This document shows positions 45,192-54,824 of a stretch of 64,000 nt of DNA, in pieces. A program made the position numbers and the translations under genes. Source of the DNA: Candidatus Gastranaerophilales bacterium (GTDB lineage Bacteria > Cyanobacteriota > Vampirovibrionia > Gastranaerophilales > Gastranaerophilaceae); the NCBI GenBank assembly GCA_944325525.1, contig CALVAK010000001.1, forward strand, positions 124,001 to 188,000, in the 5' to 3' direction. The notes below the pieces were generated by a model. The model did no database searches and was not told where the DNA came from. It saw only the letters and a program-made list of their open reading frames with translations. Numbering within the stretch: position 1 is the stretch's first letter; every line of letters starts with the position of its first letter.

Positions 45192-45860
45192 ATGTTTAGA
45201 AGAGTTTTAATATTAGGACTATTGTTGCCGCTTTCGGTATTTTTGATTAAATTAGCCTGCGTTGGAATAAGCAAAATAAAACCCGGTGAATTTAAACCGG
45301 TAGTGGCAATCTTTTTGCTTGATATATCAGCTTCGAGCAGAAGTTTATTGTTTCAGGAACAACAGTGTATTTTAAAAATGACAAAAAGATTAGATTCTGA
45401 AGACCACGCAAGAATATATGTTGTTACTGATGATGCTTATGAAATATATGATGGCGGACCTCATAAAACAATGGCAATGAGAGAAGCTATGAATAAACGT
45501 TCTGAATTTGACAGTAGTGCTTATGGTACGGCATACGGTATCGCATTGAAAAAAGCAGTAGGTGATGCTTTAAGATATAAATCAAGAGGATATATTCCGG
45601 CTATTGTTATTCTGGGCGATCTTGAAAATGAAGGCGTTGTCAATAAACAAATAAACTGGAATACGCTTCCCAAAAATATTCAAAATACTTTGAAATATGT
45701 TCCTGATTTATCTTTAACATTTTTATATGCACACCCTCAAAAATTGGATGAAGTAAGACAGACGTTACTTCCTGTTATGAGTGACCAAAATTTGATAATT
45801 GCATCTGAAGAAAATGTTGATCAGGCAATGAGAAAATTCGCAAAAGCAGTAGGAAGATAG
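45192..45860 (+). CDS. Membrane-anchored von Willebrand factor A-like protein
   Basis: A 222-residue protein with an N-terminal membrane helix (about 5-27) and a VWA-like domain outside. Complete MIDAS metal site: DISAS (about 49-53), a threonine in YGTAYGIAL and Asp in LGDLENEG. Such domains bind a protein partner through Mg2+. First gene of a three-gene unit with the FHA-like and zinc-ribbon/TonB-like membrane proteins (9-14 nt gaps). No known system with this exact set is recognised. Confidence 0.75.
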   Translation: MFRRVLILGLLLPLSVFLIKLACVGISKIKPGEFKPVVAIFLLDISASSRSLLFQEQQCILKMTKRLDSEDHARIYVVTDDAYEIYDGGPHKTMAMREAMNKRSEFDSSAYGTAYGIALKKAVGDALRYKSRGYIPAIVILGDLENEGVVNKQINWNTLPKNIQNTLKYVPDLSLTFLYAHPQKLDEVRQTLLPVMSDQNLIIASEENVDQAMRKFAKAVGR

Positions 45861-45869
45861 AGGATACGG

Positions 45870-47540
45870 ATGAAAGTAGTTATTGCATCAAAAAATAATG
45901 AAAAGATTTTTAATGATTCAAGTGTTATTAATATCGGTACGGCTCCGAATTGTAATTTTAAATTGGATCTTGATTTTGATTTGATTCTGTCTGTTCAAAA
46001 ACAGGAAAACGGAAAATGGCAGGTCGTTAATAATTTTAAAAGTGACAAGGTATTGTTTAGAGGTCAGCCGATTGGTTCTGTTATAGAAATTGGTTCCTTA
46101 TGTAAATTAATGATTGCTGATTCTGATGAATTTATCAGTATTAAAATTACGGAAGCAGGTGCTAATCCTAAAGTTGTTCCGGGCTCTCTTGAACTTGCTA
46201 ATAAGAAAAGTGCGGAAAGAATGAAACGAGCCGAGCATAAAAAAACTATTACCATGATAGAAGACGAAGAACTTAATGAACAAGATATTGAAACTCTTTA
46301 TGGTAAGGGTATCGGTGCTCAAACTAAAATTAAAATTGACAGAAAAAAAGCTGATATAGAAAGAAGAAGAGCTTTAATAACGAAAGAAATTTCATATAAA
46401 TCTAATTATTTAAGAAATAAATTAATTCAAAATGAAGTGATTTTAGGTTTTCTAAATGCGTTTATCGTTATTATTCCGTTATTAATGGCTTTTATTCTTA
46501 AAGATATTATAAGATTAGATTCAATGAATGGACAGTTACAAACTAAGGTATTATTCCTTGTTTCTGTTACATTTATAATTATAACTTTGTTATTAAAACA
46601 AGGTCAGTTTTTAATATTACAGAATAAAGGCAAATCAAGAGTTTCTGCATCTTCTGTATTAATTCAAAGAATGTGTATGTTTGTTTCTGTTGGTTTATTT
46701 TCTTTGATTATAGTCTCAGCAATTGCGGAATTAATTGTTCATTATTATAATTTACATCTTTTAATACCTCAAATGCTTATACTTTGTTCGTTAATATGTA
46801 TATTCCTCGGTATATTTGCTGGGTTTACAAAAAATATTAATACTGAAACTGGTGAAGAACTTGACAGTTATGAAAGCAGAGAAGATTTTCAGGCTGTTGT
46901 TAAAGATTATCAGCAATGGATTACACTTTTTGTTAATAATATATCCAGAAAGAAATTGAAAAATATAAGTAATTCAATCTTTGATTTACAATTAAAATCA
47001 GCGTGGGAGTATTTGTTAGGTATAGGTACTGCACCGTTCTTGGCTTATGGTGTATCTCAAACTCTGGCTGAATGTTTCCCCGAAGCTGCAGCTTGGATAA
47101 GATTTTCTGCAGGATTTAAATTTTCACCGATATTCTTAACTCTTGCAACATTAATGATTATATTTGCATTCCATTGTTTTGCTACTTCTTTTGCAACAAC
47201 AAAAAGAGTACTTGCTTCAAATGTTATAAAACAAGACGGGTTTAGTGATTATAATGTCCACGGTGTAAATATTCACGGTGTAGAAAGCAGCAGAAACCTG
47301 AGAAAAGAAGCTAAAAAATTCTTCCTTATAGCTATAGCTGTTGTTGTGATTGAGTTAACAATGAACATTTCATACTTCATCGGTGTAATGGGAAGTGATG
47401 TTATGGGTATGGTAATAAGCTGCGTTGCGGCTCTTGTTCCTACTGCCATACTTATTATGGAAACTAATATGTTAGGTAATACAAAATTCGATATTATTAT
47501 TAAAGAAGAACTGTTACAAAAAGTTGATAAAGATTATTAA
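45870..47540 (+). CDS. Polytopic membrane protein with FHA-like N-terminus
   Basis: A 556-residue protein. The N-terminal ~93 residues resemble an FHA domain (VINIGTAPNCNFKLDLDFDL, GKWQVVNNFKSDKVLFRGQ), which in other proteins binds phosphothreonine; the binding residues are not clearly conserved. A charged linker (about 100-190) is followed by seven to eight membrane helices (about 198-535). I do not recognise the membrane part. Ribosome site GAGGATACGG. Lies between the VWA and TonB-like genes and probably forms a complex with them. Confidence 0.65.
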   Translation: MKVVIASKNNEKIFNDSSVINIGTAPNCNFKLDLDFDLILSVQKQENGKWQVVNNFKSDKVLFRGQPIGSVIEIGSLCKLMIADSDEFISIKITEAGANPKVVPGSLELANKKSAERMKRAEHKKTITMIEDEELNEQDIETLYGKGIGAQTKIKIDRKKADIERRRALITKEISYKSNYLRNKLIQNEVILGFLNAFIVIIPLLMAFILKDIIRLDSMNGQLQTKVLFLVSVTFIIITLLLKQGQFLILQNKGKSRVSASSVLIQRMCMFVSVGLFSLIIVSAIAELIVHYYNLHLLIPQMLILCSLICIFLGIFAGFTKNINTETGEELDSYESREDFQAVVKDYQQWITLFVNNISRKKLKNISNSIFDLQLKSAWEYLLGIGTAPFLAYGVSQTLAECFPEAAAWIRFSAGFKFSPIFLTLATLMIIFAFHCFATSFATTKRVLASNVIKQDGFSDYNVHGVNIHGVESSRNLRKEAKKFFLIAIAVVVIELTMNISYFIGVMGSDVMGMVISCVAALVPTAILIMETNMLGNTKFDIIIKEELLQKVDKDY

Positions 47541-47554
47541 TAAAGGAAAGATAA

Positions 47555-48298
47555 ATGTATAGATGCACCGAATGTCATACAGAATATATTGAATGCCCCG
47601 ATTATTGTGAATGTGGTAACGATACTTTTGAAGAAGTCATTGAAGAAGAATATTATGAAGATGATGCTCTAGATACATATGAGGAAGAAGAGGAGTATGT
47701 TCCTGAAAAAAGAAAACTTTCACGTGCAGAAATAGAAGAGATGAAGGAACACGAACGTGAAAAGAAAAAATCTATAATTGCTATTTGTATTTCTGTTTTA
47801 GTAACTGTAATAATAATATTTTCTCCACCACATATGGCAAAAAAAATGGATGCTGTTAAAAAACAAGCAGAAATTGCAAATGTTAAACTTCCGGCTGTTA
47901 ATACATATTGGGATGATACTGTAGCTTCGCCTTTCAGACAAAAAGATCCAAATTGGAATTTACCTATTTTAAACAAGCGTCTCGGGAAAATTTCTCCGGT
48001 ATTGAGAGAGTATTTGGTTACAATCGGGTCTGAATTTAACAGATTATGGAATCCGGGACTAGTTGACGGTAAAGGTGAATGTAAAGTAGAGTTTACAATC
48101 AATAAAGAAGGCGGACTAAATACTAAGAAAATTGCTGTAAGATCTTATAATGAATCTTTAGATGATTCTGTTCTTCTTCTGCTTTCAAAAATAAAAAGTT
48201 TTGATATTCCGCCGGATGATTATAAGGGTGAAAGAATTATACTTGCTTTTAAAGTTGATGCAAATAAAACAAGTAAAGTTTATTATCCTATGAATTAA
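47555..48298 (+). CDS. Zinc ribbon-TM-TonB C-terminal-like protein
   Basis: A 247-residue protein. N-terminal zinc-ribbon-like cysteines (CTEC at 4-7, CPDYCEC at about 14-20), a highly acidic stretch (25-50), one membrane helix (about 73-90), and an extracytoplasmic domain. The C-terminal ~70 residues (KVEFTINKEGGLNTKKIAV, LDDSVLLLLSKIKSF) match the fold pattern of a TonB C-terminal domain, which contacts outer-membrane partners. No ExbB/ExbD genes are adjacent. AAAGGAAAG ribosome site. Last gene of the VWA/FHA cluster; the stop overlaps aroA by 11 nt. Confidence 0.7.
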   Translation: MYRCTECHTEYIECPDYCECGNDTFEEVIEEEYYEDDALDTYEEEEEYVPEKRKLSRAEIEEMKEHEREKKKSIIAICISVLVTVIIIFSPPHMAKKMDAVKKQAEIANVKLPAVNTYWDDTVASPFRQKDPNWNLPILNKRLGKISPVLREYLVTIGSEFNRLWNPGLVDGKGECKVEFTINKEGGLNTKKIAVRSYNESLDDSVLLLLSKIKSFDIPPDDYKGERIILAFKVDANKTSKVYYPMN

Positions 48299-49562
48299 TT
48301 AAAGAAAAAAGATTTAAAAACTCAGGAAAAGAAATATTAACCCATTGAAATTCATTAATTTTAATGGGTTTTTTGCAGACTAAACCTGCCACATAGCAGC
48401 TCATTGCTATACGGTGGTCATTATAGCATTCAATTTCACAATCACCTTTTAGCTGTTTTTTTCCGTTGATAATAAAACCGTCTTGTGTTTCTTCAATATC
48501 TGCTCCAAGTTTAAAAAGTTCTGTTTTGACGGCAGATATTCTGTCTGCTTCTTTATTTCTTAAATCTTGTGCATCTTTTATTATTGTCGTTCCTTCGGCT
48601 TGTGTTGCTGCCACTGCTATAACAGGAATTTCATCTATTAATCTTGGAATGATACTTCCTTCTATTGTGACTGCTTTTAAATCTGAGTATTTTACTCTTA
48701 AGTCTGCGACTTTTTCATTTGAAATGACTCTTTCATTCTGTATTTCAATAGAGCCGTTCATTGCTTTTAAAATGTCTATAATACCTGAGCGTGTTTCATT
48801 AATTCCTACATTTCTCAGTATTATATCTGACCCTGGAACTATAAGAGCTGCAATAATAAAAAATGCAGCTGAAGAAATATCACCACAAACAGTTATTTCA
48901 ACTGGATTTAATTGTGATTTTTTAAGGGTAATTGTATTATTGTTAATTGTTATATCTGCACCCATATATTCAAACATTAATTCTGTATGGTTTCTGGACT
49001 TATACGGTTCAGAAAAGATTGTTTGTCCGTCTGCATTCAGTCCTGCAAGCAAAATACAAGATTTAACCTGTGCCGAAGCAAGAGGTGAAATGTATTTTAT
49101 TCCGTTAAGATTTGAACCGAAAATTTCTATAGGTAATTTATAGTCATTATGTTTAATTTTTGCTCCCATCATTTCAAGTGGAGCAATAACTCTTTTCATT
49201 GGTCTTTTTGAAAGACTTATATCTCCTGTTAGTTTGCTGTTGAAATGTTGACCCGCAAGTATTCCTGCCATAAGTCTTGTTGTTGTGCCTGAATTTCCGC
49301 AATCAAGAGCTTCTTTCGGACTTCTTAATGCATTACAAGCATCAATAATTAATTCCTTTTCATTCAAAAATTCAACATTTACACCCAGCTGTTTTATAAT
49401 GTTCAGGGTAGACATGCAATCAGCACCTTTTGAAAAGTCTGATATCTTTGCTTTTCCTTTTGTTAGAGCCGAAAACATAAATGCACGATGGGTAATTGAT
49501 TTATCTGCCGGAATTATTATACTGCCTTTAAGCGGTTTTGATTTTTCTATAGTAATATCCAT
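48288..49562 (-). CDS. aroA: 5-enolpyruvylshikimate-3-phosphate synthase
   Basis: Joins shikimate 3-phosphate and PEP on the route to chorismate and aromatic amino acids. ATG 49562 gives 424 residues, beginning MDITIEKSKPLKG; the TTG at 49577 would add five residues. Motifs: ADKSITHRAFMFSAL, the PEP loop DCGNSGTTTRLMAGILAG, LASAQVKSCILLAGL and CYNDHRIAM. GNSGTTTRL is the class II pattern, as in many Gram-positives. Little ribosome site is visible, so coupling to the upstream small gene is possible. A plus-strand terminator lies inside its 3' part. Confidence 0.94.
   Translation of the reverse strand: MDITIEKSKPLKGSIIIPADKSITHRAFMFSALTKGKAKISDFSKGADCMSTLNIIKQLGVNVEFLNEKELIIDACNALRSPKEALDCGNSGTTTRLMAGILAGQHFNSKLTGDISLSKRPMKRVIAPLEMMGAKIKHNDYKLPIEIFGSNLNGIKYISPLASAQVKSCILLAGLNADGQTIFSEPYKSRNHTELMFEYMGADITINNNTITLKKSQLNPVEITVCGDISSAAFFIIAALIVPGSDIILRNVGINETRSGIIDILKAMNGSIEIQNERVISNEKVADLRVKYSDLKAVTIEGSIIPRLIDEIPVIAVAATQAEGTTIIKDAQDLRNKEADRISAVKTELFKLGADIEETQDGFIINGKKQLKGDCEIECYNDHRIAMSCYVAGLVCKKPIKINEFQWVNISFPEFLNLFSLINS
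48339..48374 (+). terminator. Terminator of the VWA/FHA/TonB-like unit, inside opposing aroA
   Basis: 14-bp stem with one G-T pair (48339-48352 with 48357-48370), a 4-nt loop and a T-run to 48374. It lies 40 nt after the stop of the zinc-ribbon/TonB-like gene but inside the coding end of aroA on the other strand. Confidence 0.85.
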
Positions 49563-49582
49563 AATATTATTAGACAATAAAT

Positions 49583-49717
49583 TTATTTTATTTGCAAATT
49601 TTCAGGATGGTTTGAATTTGATAAAACTATTTCCCGGTATTCATTTTTATCTATATCAACACCCATATTTTTTATATTGATTTTAAATTTTTTCTTTTTA
49701 GGTTTCTTTTTTTCCAT
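49583..49717 (-). CDS. Small lysine-rich protein between carB and aroA
   Basis: A 44-residue frame with ATG at 49717 and AAGGA about 10 nt upstream. The product begins with MEKKKPKKKKFKINIKN and continues with an acidic/polar tail (GVDIDKNEYREIVLSN). The basic start may bind RNA or another polyanion. It begins 16 nt after the carB stop and ends 20 nt before aroA, so it is in the same transcript. Not recognised. Confidence 0.5.
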   Translation of the reverse strand: MEKKKPKKKKFKINIKNMGVDIDKNEYREIVLSNSNHPENLQIK

Positions 49718-49733
49718 AGACACAAAATCCTTT

Positions 49734-52700
49734 TTAATTGCACATCTGTTTTTCTTTGCGATATTTATCAATGCTATCATAAGAAAGTTTATCATTTTGC
49801 ATATATGATTTTAGTGCTTCCAGATATGCTTTAGCTGTATCTAAAACTGTGAAGCAGGGAGTTGAATACATTTCTGCAATTGTTCTTATTAGAAATCCTC
49901 TGTCTTCACTTCCGTATCTTACGGAATTATTGTTAGTTGTCGGTGTATTTATAATAAAACACAGCTCTTTATTTTTCATATTTCTCTGCATTTTCTTTAT
50001 ATCGAACTTTTCAATTTCTTTTGATTCTATATTGTGCAGTTTTAGAAAATTGTGTGTTCCTGTTGTTGCTACAAGTTTATAACCTAATTCTACAAGGGTT
50101 TTTGCTACTTCAACAGAATCTTTTTTATAGTGATCGTTAATAGAAATTAATACATTTCCTCTTTCTTTGGAAAGTTTATATCCTGCGGCTAAAAACCCTT
50201 TAACAAGTGCTCTGTCATAAGAAGTGTCAATGCCGAGAACTTCTCCTGTTGATTTCATTTCCGGAGCTAAAGCAGGATCTATTCTGTTTAACTTTTGGAA
50301 AGAGAATATAGGTATTTTTGCACATACAAGCCCTGTTTTTTCAACAAGACCAGGTTTATAACCCTGCTCAATTATTGATTTGCCCAGAATTGCATCAATT
50401 GCTATTTTAACCATCGGAGTAGCCGTAACTTTACTTAAAATGGGAACAGTTCTTGATGCTCTTGGATTAACTTCTATAATATATGCAATATCATCTTTTA
50501 ATATAAACTGAATATTCATCAATCCTTTTATTTTCAGAGCTCTTGCAATTTTTTCAGTATAAGATACGAGATTATCTATAATGTGGTCAGGAATTGTTCT
50601 TGTCGGGTATAGAGCAATGGAATCACCGGAGTGTACTCCTGCTCTTTCAATATGTTCAGTAATAGCCGGGATTAATACATTTTCTCCGTCCGAAATTGCA
50701 TCAAGTTCAAGTTCTGTTCCTTCTATGTATTGGTCAATTAAGATTGGATGTTCATCTGAGAACTTTAAGGCTCCTTCGATGTATGAAATTAGTTCATCTT
50801 TATTGTAAACAACCTGCATTCCTCTTCCGCCTATAACGTAAGATGGTCTTACTAATAGCGGATAGCCAAGTGTTTTTGCTACTTCAAGAGCTTCCGATTG
50901 TTTTCTTACAGCAAAACCTTTTGGCTGTGGTATATTTAATTCTCTCAATAATTGTTCAAACAGTTTTCTGTCTTCTGCTATATTGATTGATTCAAGCGAG
51001 GTTCCAAGTATTTTAACTCCTCGTTTATGAAGCTTTGGTGCAAGATTTATTGCGGTTTGACCTCCGAATTGAACAAGAACTCCTTCCGGTTTTTCTTTTT
51101 CAATTATATTCATAATATTTTCAATATGCATAGGTTCAAAAAATAGTTTATCAGCCACGTCAAAATCTGTTGAAAGTGTTTCCGGATTTGAATTTACAAT
51201 TAAAGATTTGTAATTATTATTCCTTACTTCCCAGGCTGCGTGTACCGAACAATAGTCAAATTCAATGCCCTGCCCTATTCTTATTGGTCCTGAGCCTAAT
51301 ATAAGAATTTTTTTATCATTGCTGTTTGTATCACTTTCATCAACTTCATTATATGTTGAATAATAATACGGCGTATAAGCTTTAAATTCTGCCGCACAGG
51401 TGTCAACTATTTTAAATGAAGCACATACGGAATTTTCATTACGTAGTTTTTCTATTTCTTCTATTGGCATTTGTGTATATTTTGCTATTTCTTCATCCAA
51501 AAATCCTTTTTCTTTTGCTTCAAGGTACAATCCGGGAGTGAGTTGTTCACTTTTTAGTCTGTTTTCAAAATCTACTAAACTTTTTATTTTATAAATAAAC
51601 CATTTATCTATTCTGGTTATTTTATTTATTTCGTCAATACTAATACCCCTGTTTATAGCTTCTGCAACCCTAAAGATTCTTCTATCATCCTGAACATGAA
51701 GAAGAGCTTTTAATTCATCTTCACTGCATTCAATATGTCGGCCTCTTAAAAGACCGGTATATTTTGATTCAATTGATGTAATAGCTTTCTTAAAAGAACT
51801 TTCAAAAGTTCTTCCGATGGCCATAACTTCACCGGTTGCTTTCATTTTAGTGCCTAAGATTCTGTCACCATGTTTAAATTTATCAAACGGCCATTTCGGT
51901 ATTTTGGTAACTACATAATCTATTGCCGGTTCAAAGGCTGCAACGGTTTTCTTTGTTATTGAATTTGGAATTTCGTGTAAATTGTATCCTATAGCTATTT
52001 TTGTTGTAATTTTTGCTATAGGGTAACCTGTTGCCTTTGAAGCCAGTGCAGATGAGCGGCTTACACGGGGATTAACTTCAATTACATAATATTGATTGCT
52101 TACAGTATCAAGTGCAAACTGGACATTACAACCGCCTTCTATTTTTAGAGCTCTTATTATTTTTAGTGCAGCACTTCTTAGCATTTGGCATTCTTTATTT
52201 GTCAGTGTTTGAGTTGGTGCTACAACAAAACTGTCTCCCGTATGAATTCCTATTGGATCGATATTTTCCATATTGCAAATTGCTATGGCAGTATTATTTG
52301 CATCTCGTATTACTTCATATTCTATTTCTTTGTAACCTGCTATACTTTTTTCAACAAGGACTTGAGATATAGGGCTTAAAGATAAACCTGTATATACTAT
52401 TTCTTCATATTCACTGTAATTATTGGCAATGCCGCCTCCTGTTCCGCCTAGAGTGTATGCCGGTCTTACTATAATAGGAAAGCCAATTTTCTGTGCAAAT
52501 TTTTTAGCATCCTCAAAACTTGAAACAATATCACTTTCCGGTATTGGTTCATTTATTTCAAGCATTAGATTTTTGAATAATTCTCTGTCTTCAGCTTTTT
52601 TTATGGATTCAATTTTTGTGCCTAAAAGTTCAACTCCGTATTTTTTTAGTATCTCTTTTTCATAAAGCTGAACTGCAAGATTAAGTCCTGTTTGTCCTCC

Positions 52701-52970
52701 AAGTGTTGCTATAACTCCGTTTGGTCTTTCTTTATCTATAATATAAGAGAGAGAATCTATTGTTAACGGCTCAATATAAACTTTATCTGCAATATTTTCA
52801 TCCGTCATTATTGTTGCAGGATTTGAATTGACAAGTATTACTTCAATTCCTTCTTCTTTTAATGCCCTGCATGCTTGAACTCCTGCATAATCAAATTCTG
52901 CTGCCTGCCCTATTACGATTGGACCTGAACCAATTACTAAAACTTTTTTAATATCTTTATTTATCGGCAT
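49734..52970 (-). CDS. carB: Carbamoyl-phosphate synthase large subunit
   Basis: Makes carbamoyl phosphate from bicarbonate, ammonia (from CarA) and ATP. ATG 52970 (MPINKDIKKVLVIGSGPIV) gives 1078 residues; upstream codons in the same frame are not part of it. Duplicated ATP-grasp domains: GSGPIVIGQAAEFDYAG and GSGPIRIGQGIEFDYCS mark each half, and the C-terminal allosteric (MGS) domain is present. The small subunit is fused to PyrF, 14 nt upstream. Confidence 0.96.
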   Translation of the reverse strand: MPINKDIKKVLVIGSGPIVIGQAAEFDYAGVQACRALKEEGIEVILVNSNPATIMTDENIADKVYIEPLTIDSLSYIIDKERPNGVIATLGGQTGLNLAVQLYEKEILKKYGVELLGTKIESIKKAEDRELFKNLMLEINEPIPESDIVSSFEDAKKFAQKIGFPIIVRPAYTLGGTGGGIANNYSEYEEIVYTGLSLSPISQVLVEKSIAGYKEIEYEVIRDANNTAIAICNMENIDPIGIHTGDSFVVAPTQTLTNKECQMLRSAALKIIRALKIEGGCNVQFALDTVSNQYYVIEVNPRVSRSSALASKATGYPIAKITTKIAIGYNLHEIPNSITKKTVAAFEPAIDYVVTKIPKWPFDKFKHGDRILGTKMKATGEVMAIGRTFESSFKKAITSIESKYTGLLRGRHIECSEDELKALLHVQDDRRIFRVAEAINRGISIDEINKITRIDKWFIYKIKSLVDFENRLKSEQLTPGLYLEAKEKGFLDEEIAKYTQMPIEEIEKLRNENSVCASFKIVDTCAAEFKAYTPYYYSTYNEVDESDTNSNDKKILILGSGPIRIGQGIEFDYCSVHAAWEVRNNNYKSLIVNSNPETLSTDFDVADKLFFEPMHIENIMNIIEKEKPEGVLVQFGGQTAINLAPKLHKRGVKILGTSLESINIAEDRKLFEQLLRELNIPQPKGFAVRKQSEALEVAKTLGYPLLVRPSYVIGGRGMQVVYNKDELISYIEGALKFSDEHPILIDQYIEGTELELDAISDGENVLIPAITEHIERAGVHSGDSIALYPTRTIPDHIIDNLVSYTEKIARALKIKGLMNIQFILKDDIAYIIEVNPRASRTVPILSKVTATPMVKIAIDAILGKSIIEQGYKPGLVEKTGLVCAKIPIFSFQKLNRIDPALAPEMKSTGEVLGIDTSYDRALVKGFLAAGYKLSKERGNVLISINDHYKKDSVEVAKTLVELGYKLVATTGTHNFLKLHNIESKEIEKFDIKKMQRNMKNKELCFIINTPTTNNNSVRYGSEDRGFLIRTIAEMYSTPCFTVLDTAKAYLEALKSYMQNDKLSYDSIDKYRKEKQMCN

Positions 52971-52984
52971 AATTATATCTCTTT

Positions 52985-54820
52985 CTATACGGTTATTACT
53001 TTTTCTTTTTGTACTTCTTCTATCCAATTTATAATAACTTTATTTGAATCATAAGGACCTGCTGTTAATTCCGGATGGAATTGAACCGTTTTTATATTAT
53101 ATTTATCACAGCATATTCCCTCTATTGTGTTATCGTTAAGGTTTATAAAGGTTTTTTCAACTTCATCAGGAAGAGAATCTGATTCAACCGCATAACTATG
53201 GTTTTGCGATGTTATAAATATTTCATTTGTTTTTAAATTTATAACAGGATGATTTCCACCTCTGTGCCCGTATTTGAGTTTATATGTTTTTCCTCCGAGT
53301 GCAAGTGACAATATTTGATGTCCCAGACATATACCGAACATTCTTATTTTACCAAGCAATTCTTTGGCTGTTTCTATTGTTTGTACTGCATCTTCCGGGT
53401 TGCCGGGGCCGTTTGATATTAATACTGCGTCAAAATTATTATTTAATATTTCATCTGCTTTTACATCCGCAGGATAAACTGTTATATCACAGTTTAATGA
53501 TTTAAAGTTTTCAAGAATACTCTTTTTTATACCCATATCAATGATTGCAAGTTTTATTCCGCTTCCTGAATATTTTTCAACTCTGTAGGTTGTAACATCA
53601 AGTGTGATATTTTTGCTTATTCTGTATTCTTTTACTTTTGATTTGATTTCAGGGGTAATATCGCCTGTTGTAATTGCACAGTTCATTGCACCATAGTTTC
53701 TTATTATTTGTGTAAGATATCTGGTATCAATACCCTTTAAACCGATTATATTATTTTGTTTGAGGTAATCTGGAAGTGAGATATAACTTTTATAGTGGGA
53801 TTCGTGTTCACACATGTTTTTTACTATGAAGCCTTTTGCGTGTATCTTTCCGCTTTCAAAATCATCTTTATTAATTCCGTAATTTCCTATTTCAGGGTAT
53901 GTCATAACAATTGTTTGTCCTGCATATGAAGGGTCAGTTAATATTTCCTGATATCCTACCATTGAAGTGTTAAATACAATTTCTCCGTATGATGTTCCTT
54001 CTATTCCGATTGATTCACCTTCAAAAATCATGCCGTTTTCAAGAATAAGTTTACCTTTTGATTTAGCGTATGATTTATTTTGTGTCAGAATCGCATTTTC
54101 AATTTCTTCATATATCATTCGGATTGCTTTAATTTTATCTTCTGCTTTTGTTACTGCTCTTCCTATTACAAGGTAATCTGCTCCTTCGTTAATTGCAATA
54201 CTTGGAGTTGCCAGACGTTTTTGGTCATTTTTTTCTGACCAGTCAGGACGAATACCCGGACATAATACTTTAAAATCTTTACCGCAAGCCTGTTTGATTT
54301 TCTTTGCTTCCCAAACGCTTGCTACTACTCCGTCTAATCCTGCACGTTTTGCATTTATTGCCAGCTGAATTGCATAATCTTCCGGTTTAAACGGAATTTT
54401 AAGATTATTTCTTAAACATTCTTCATTAATGCTTGTAAGTACTGTTACACCTAATATTGTCGGATTTTCTCTACCCAGTTCTTCTGCTGTTTTTCTTGCA
54501 GCCAGTTGAGCACATCTCATCATTTCTTCTCCGCCTGTTGCATGAATATTGAAGAAAGAGGCTCCGTTTCTTATTATATTTTCTGAAGCTTTTGCTACAG
54601 TATTCGGAATGTCGTGAAGTTTTACGTCAAAAAAGAATTTTATATTTTGTTCTTTCATAAATTTAAATACTTCAAGTCCGCAGCCTGTATAAAGCTGTAA
54701 ACCTATTTTGAATACTCCTGTGTAGTCTTTAAGCTCTGTGATAAGCGATTTTGCTTCTTCGAGAGTGTCTACATCAAGTGCAAGTACTATTTTTTCTTTT
54801 ATTTCAGGTCTTATTTGCAT
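52985..54820 (-). CDS. pyrF-carA: Fused OMP decarboxylase-carbamoyl phosphate synthase small subunit (PyrF-CarA)
   Basis: One 611-residue chain without an internal stop. Residues 1-~243 are orotidine-5'-phosphate decarboxylase (catalytic DVKLHDIP with D65, K67, D70; CPGIRPDW; phosphate site VIGRAVTKA), the last step of UMP synthesis. After a short linker, residues ~253-611 are CarA: GEIVFNTSMVGYQEIL near its start, the glutaminase GICLGHQ (Cys498) and HPE (His582, Glu584). CarA serves the first step, so the fusion joins the two ends of the pathway. PyrF and CarA are separate in well-studied organisms. Both domains look complete. Confidence 0.95.
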   Translation of the reverse strand: MQIRPEIKEKIVLALDVDTLEEAKSLITELKDYTGVFKIGLQLYTGCGLEVFKFMKEQNIKFFFDVKLHDIPNTVAKASENIIRNGASFFNIHATGGEEMMRCAQLAARKTAEELGRENPTILGVTVLTSINEECLRNNLKIPFKPEDYAIQLAINAKRAGLDGVVASVWEAKKIKQACGKDFKVLCPGIRPDWSEKNDQKRLATPSIAINEGADYLVIGRAVTKAEDKIKAIRMIYEEIENAILTQNKSYAKSKGKLILENGMIFEGESIGIEGTSYGEIVFNTSMVGYQEILTDPSYAGQTIVMTYPEIGNYGINKDDFESGKIHAKGFIVKNMCEHESHYKSYISLPDYLKQNNIIGLKGIDTRYLTQIIRNYGAMNCAITTGDITPEIKSKVKEYRISKNITLDVTTYRVEKYSGSGIKLAIIDMGIKKSILENFKSLNCDITVYPADVKADEILNNNFDAVLISNGPGNPEDAVQTIETAKELLGKIRMFGICLGHQILSLALGGKTYKLKYGHRGGNHPVINLKTNEIFITSQNHSYAVESDSLPDEVEKTFINLNDNTIEGICCDKYNIKTVQFHPELTAGPYDSNKVIINWIEEVQKEKVITV

Positions 54821-54824
54821 TTTT

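Noticed and set aside
48466..49143. 225-residue frame on the plus strand
   Set aside because: It is the antisense shadow of aroA, which has full EPSP synthase motifs.
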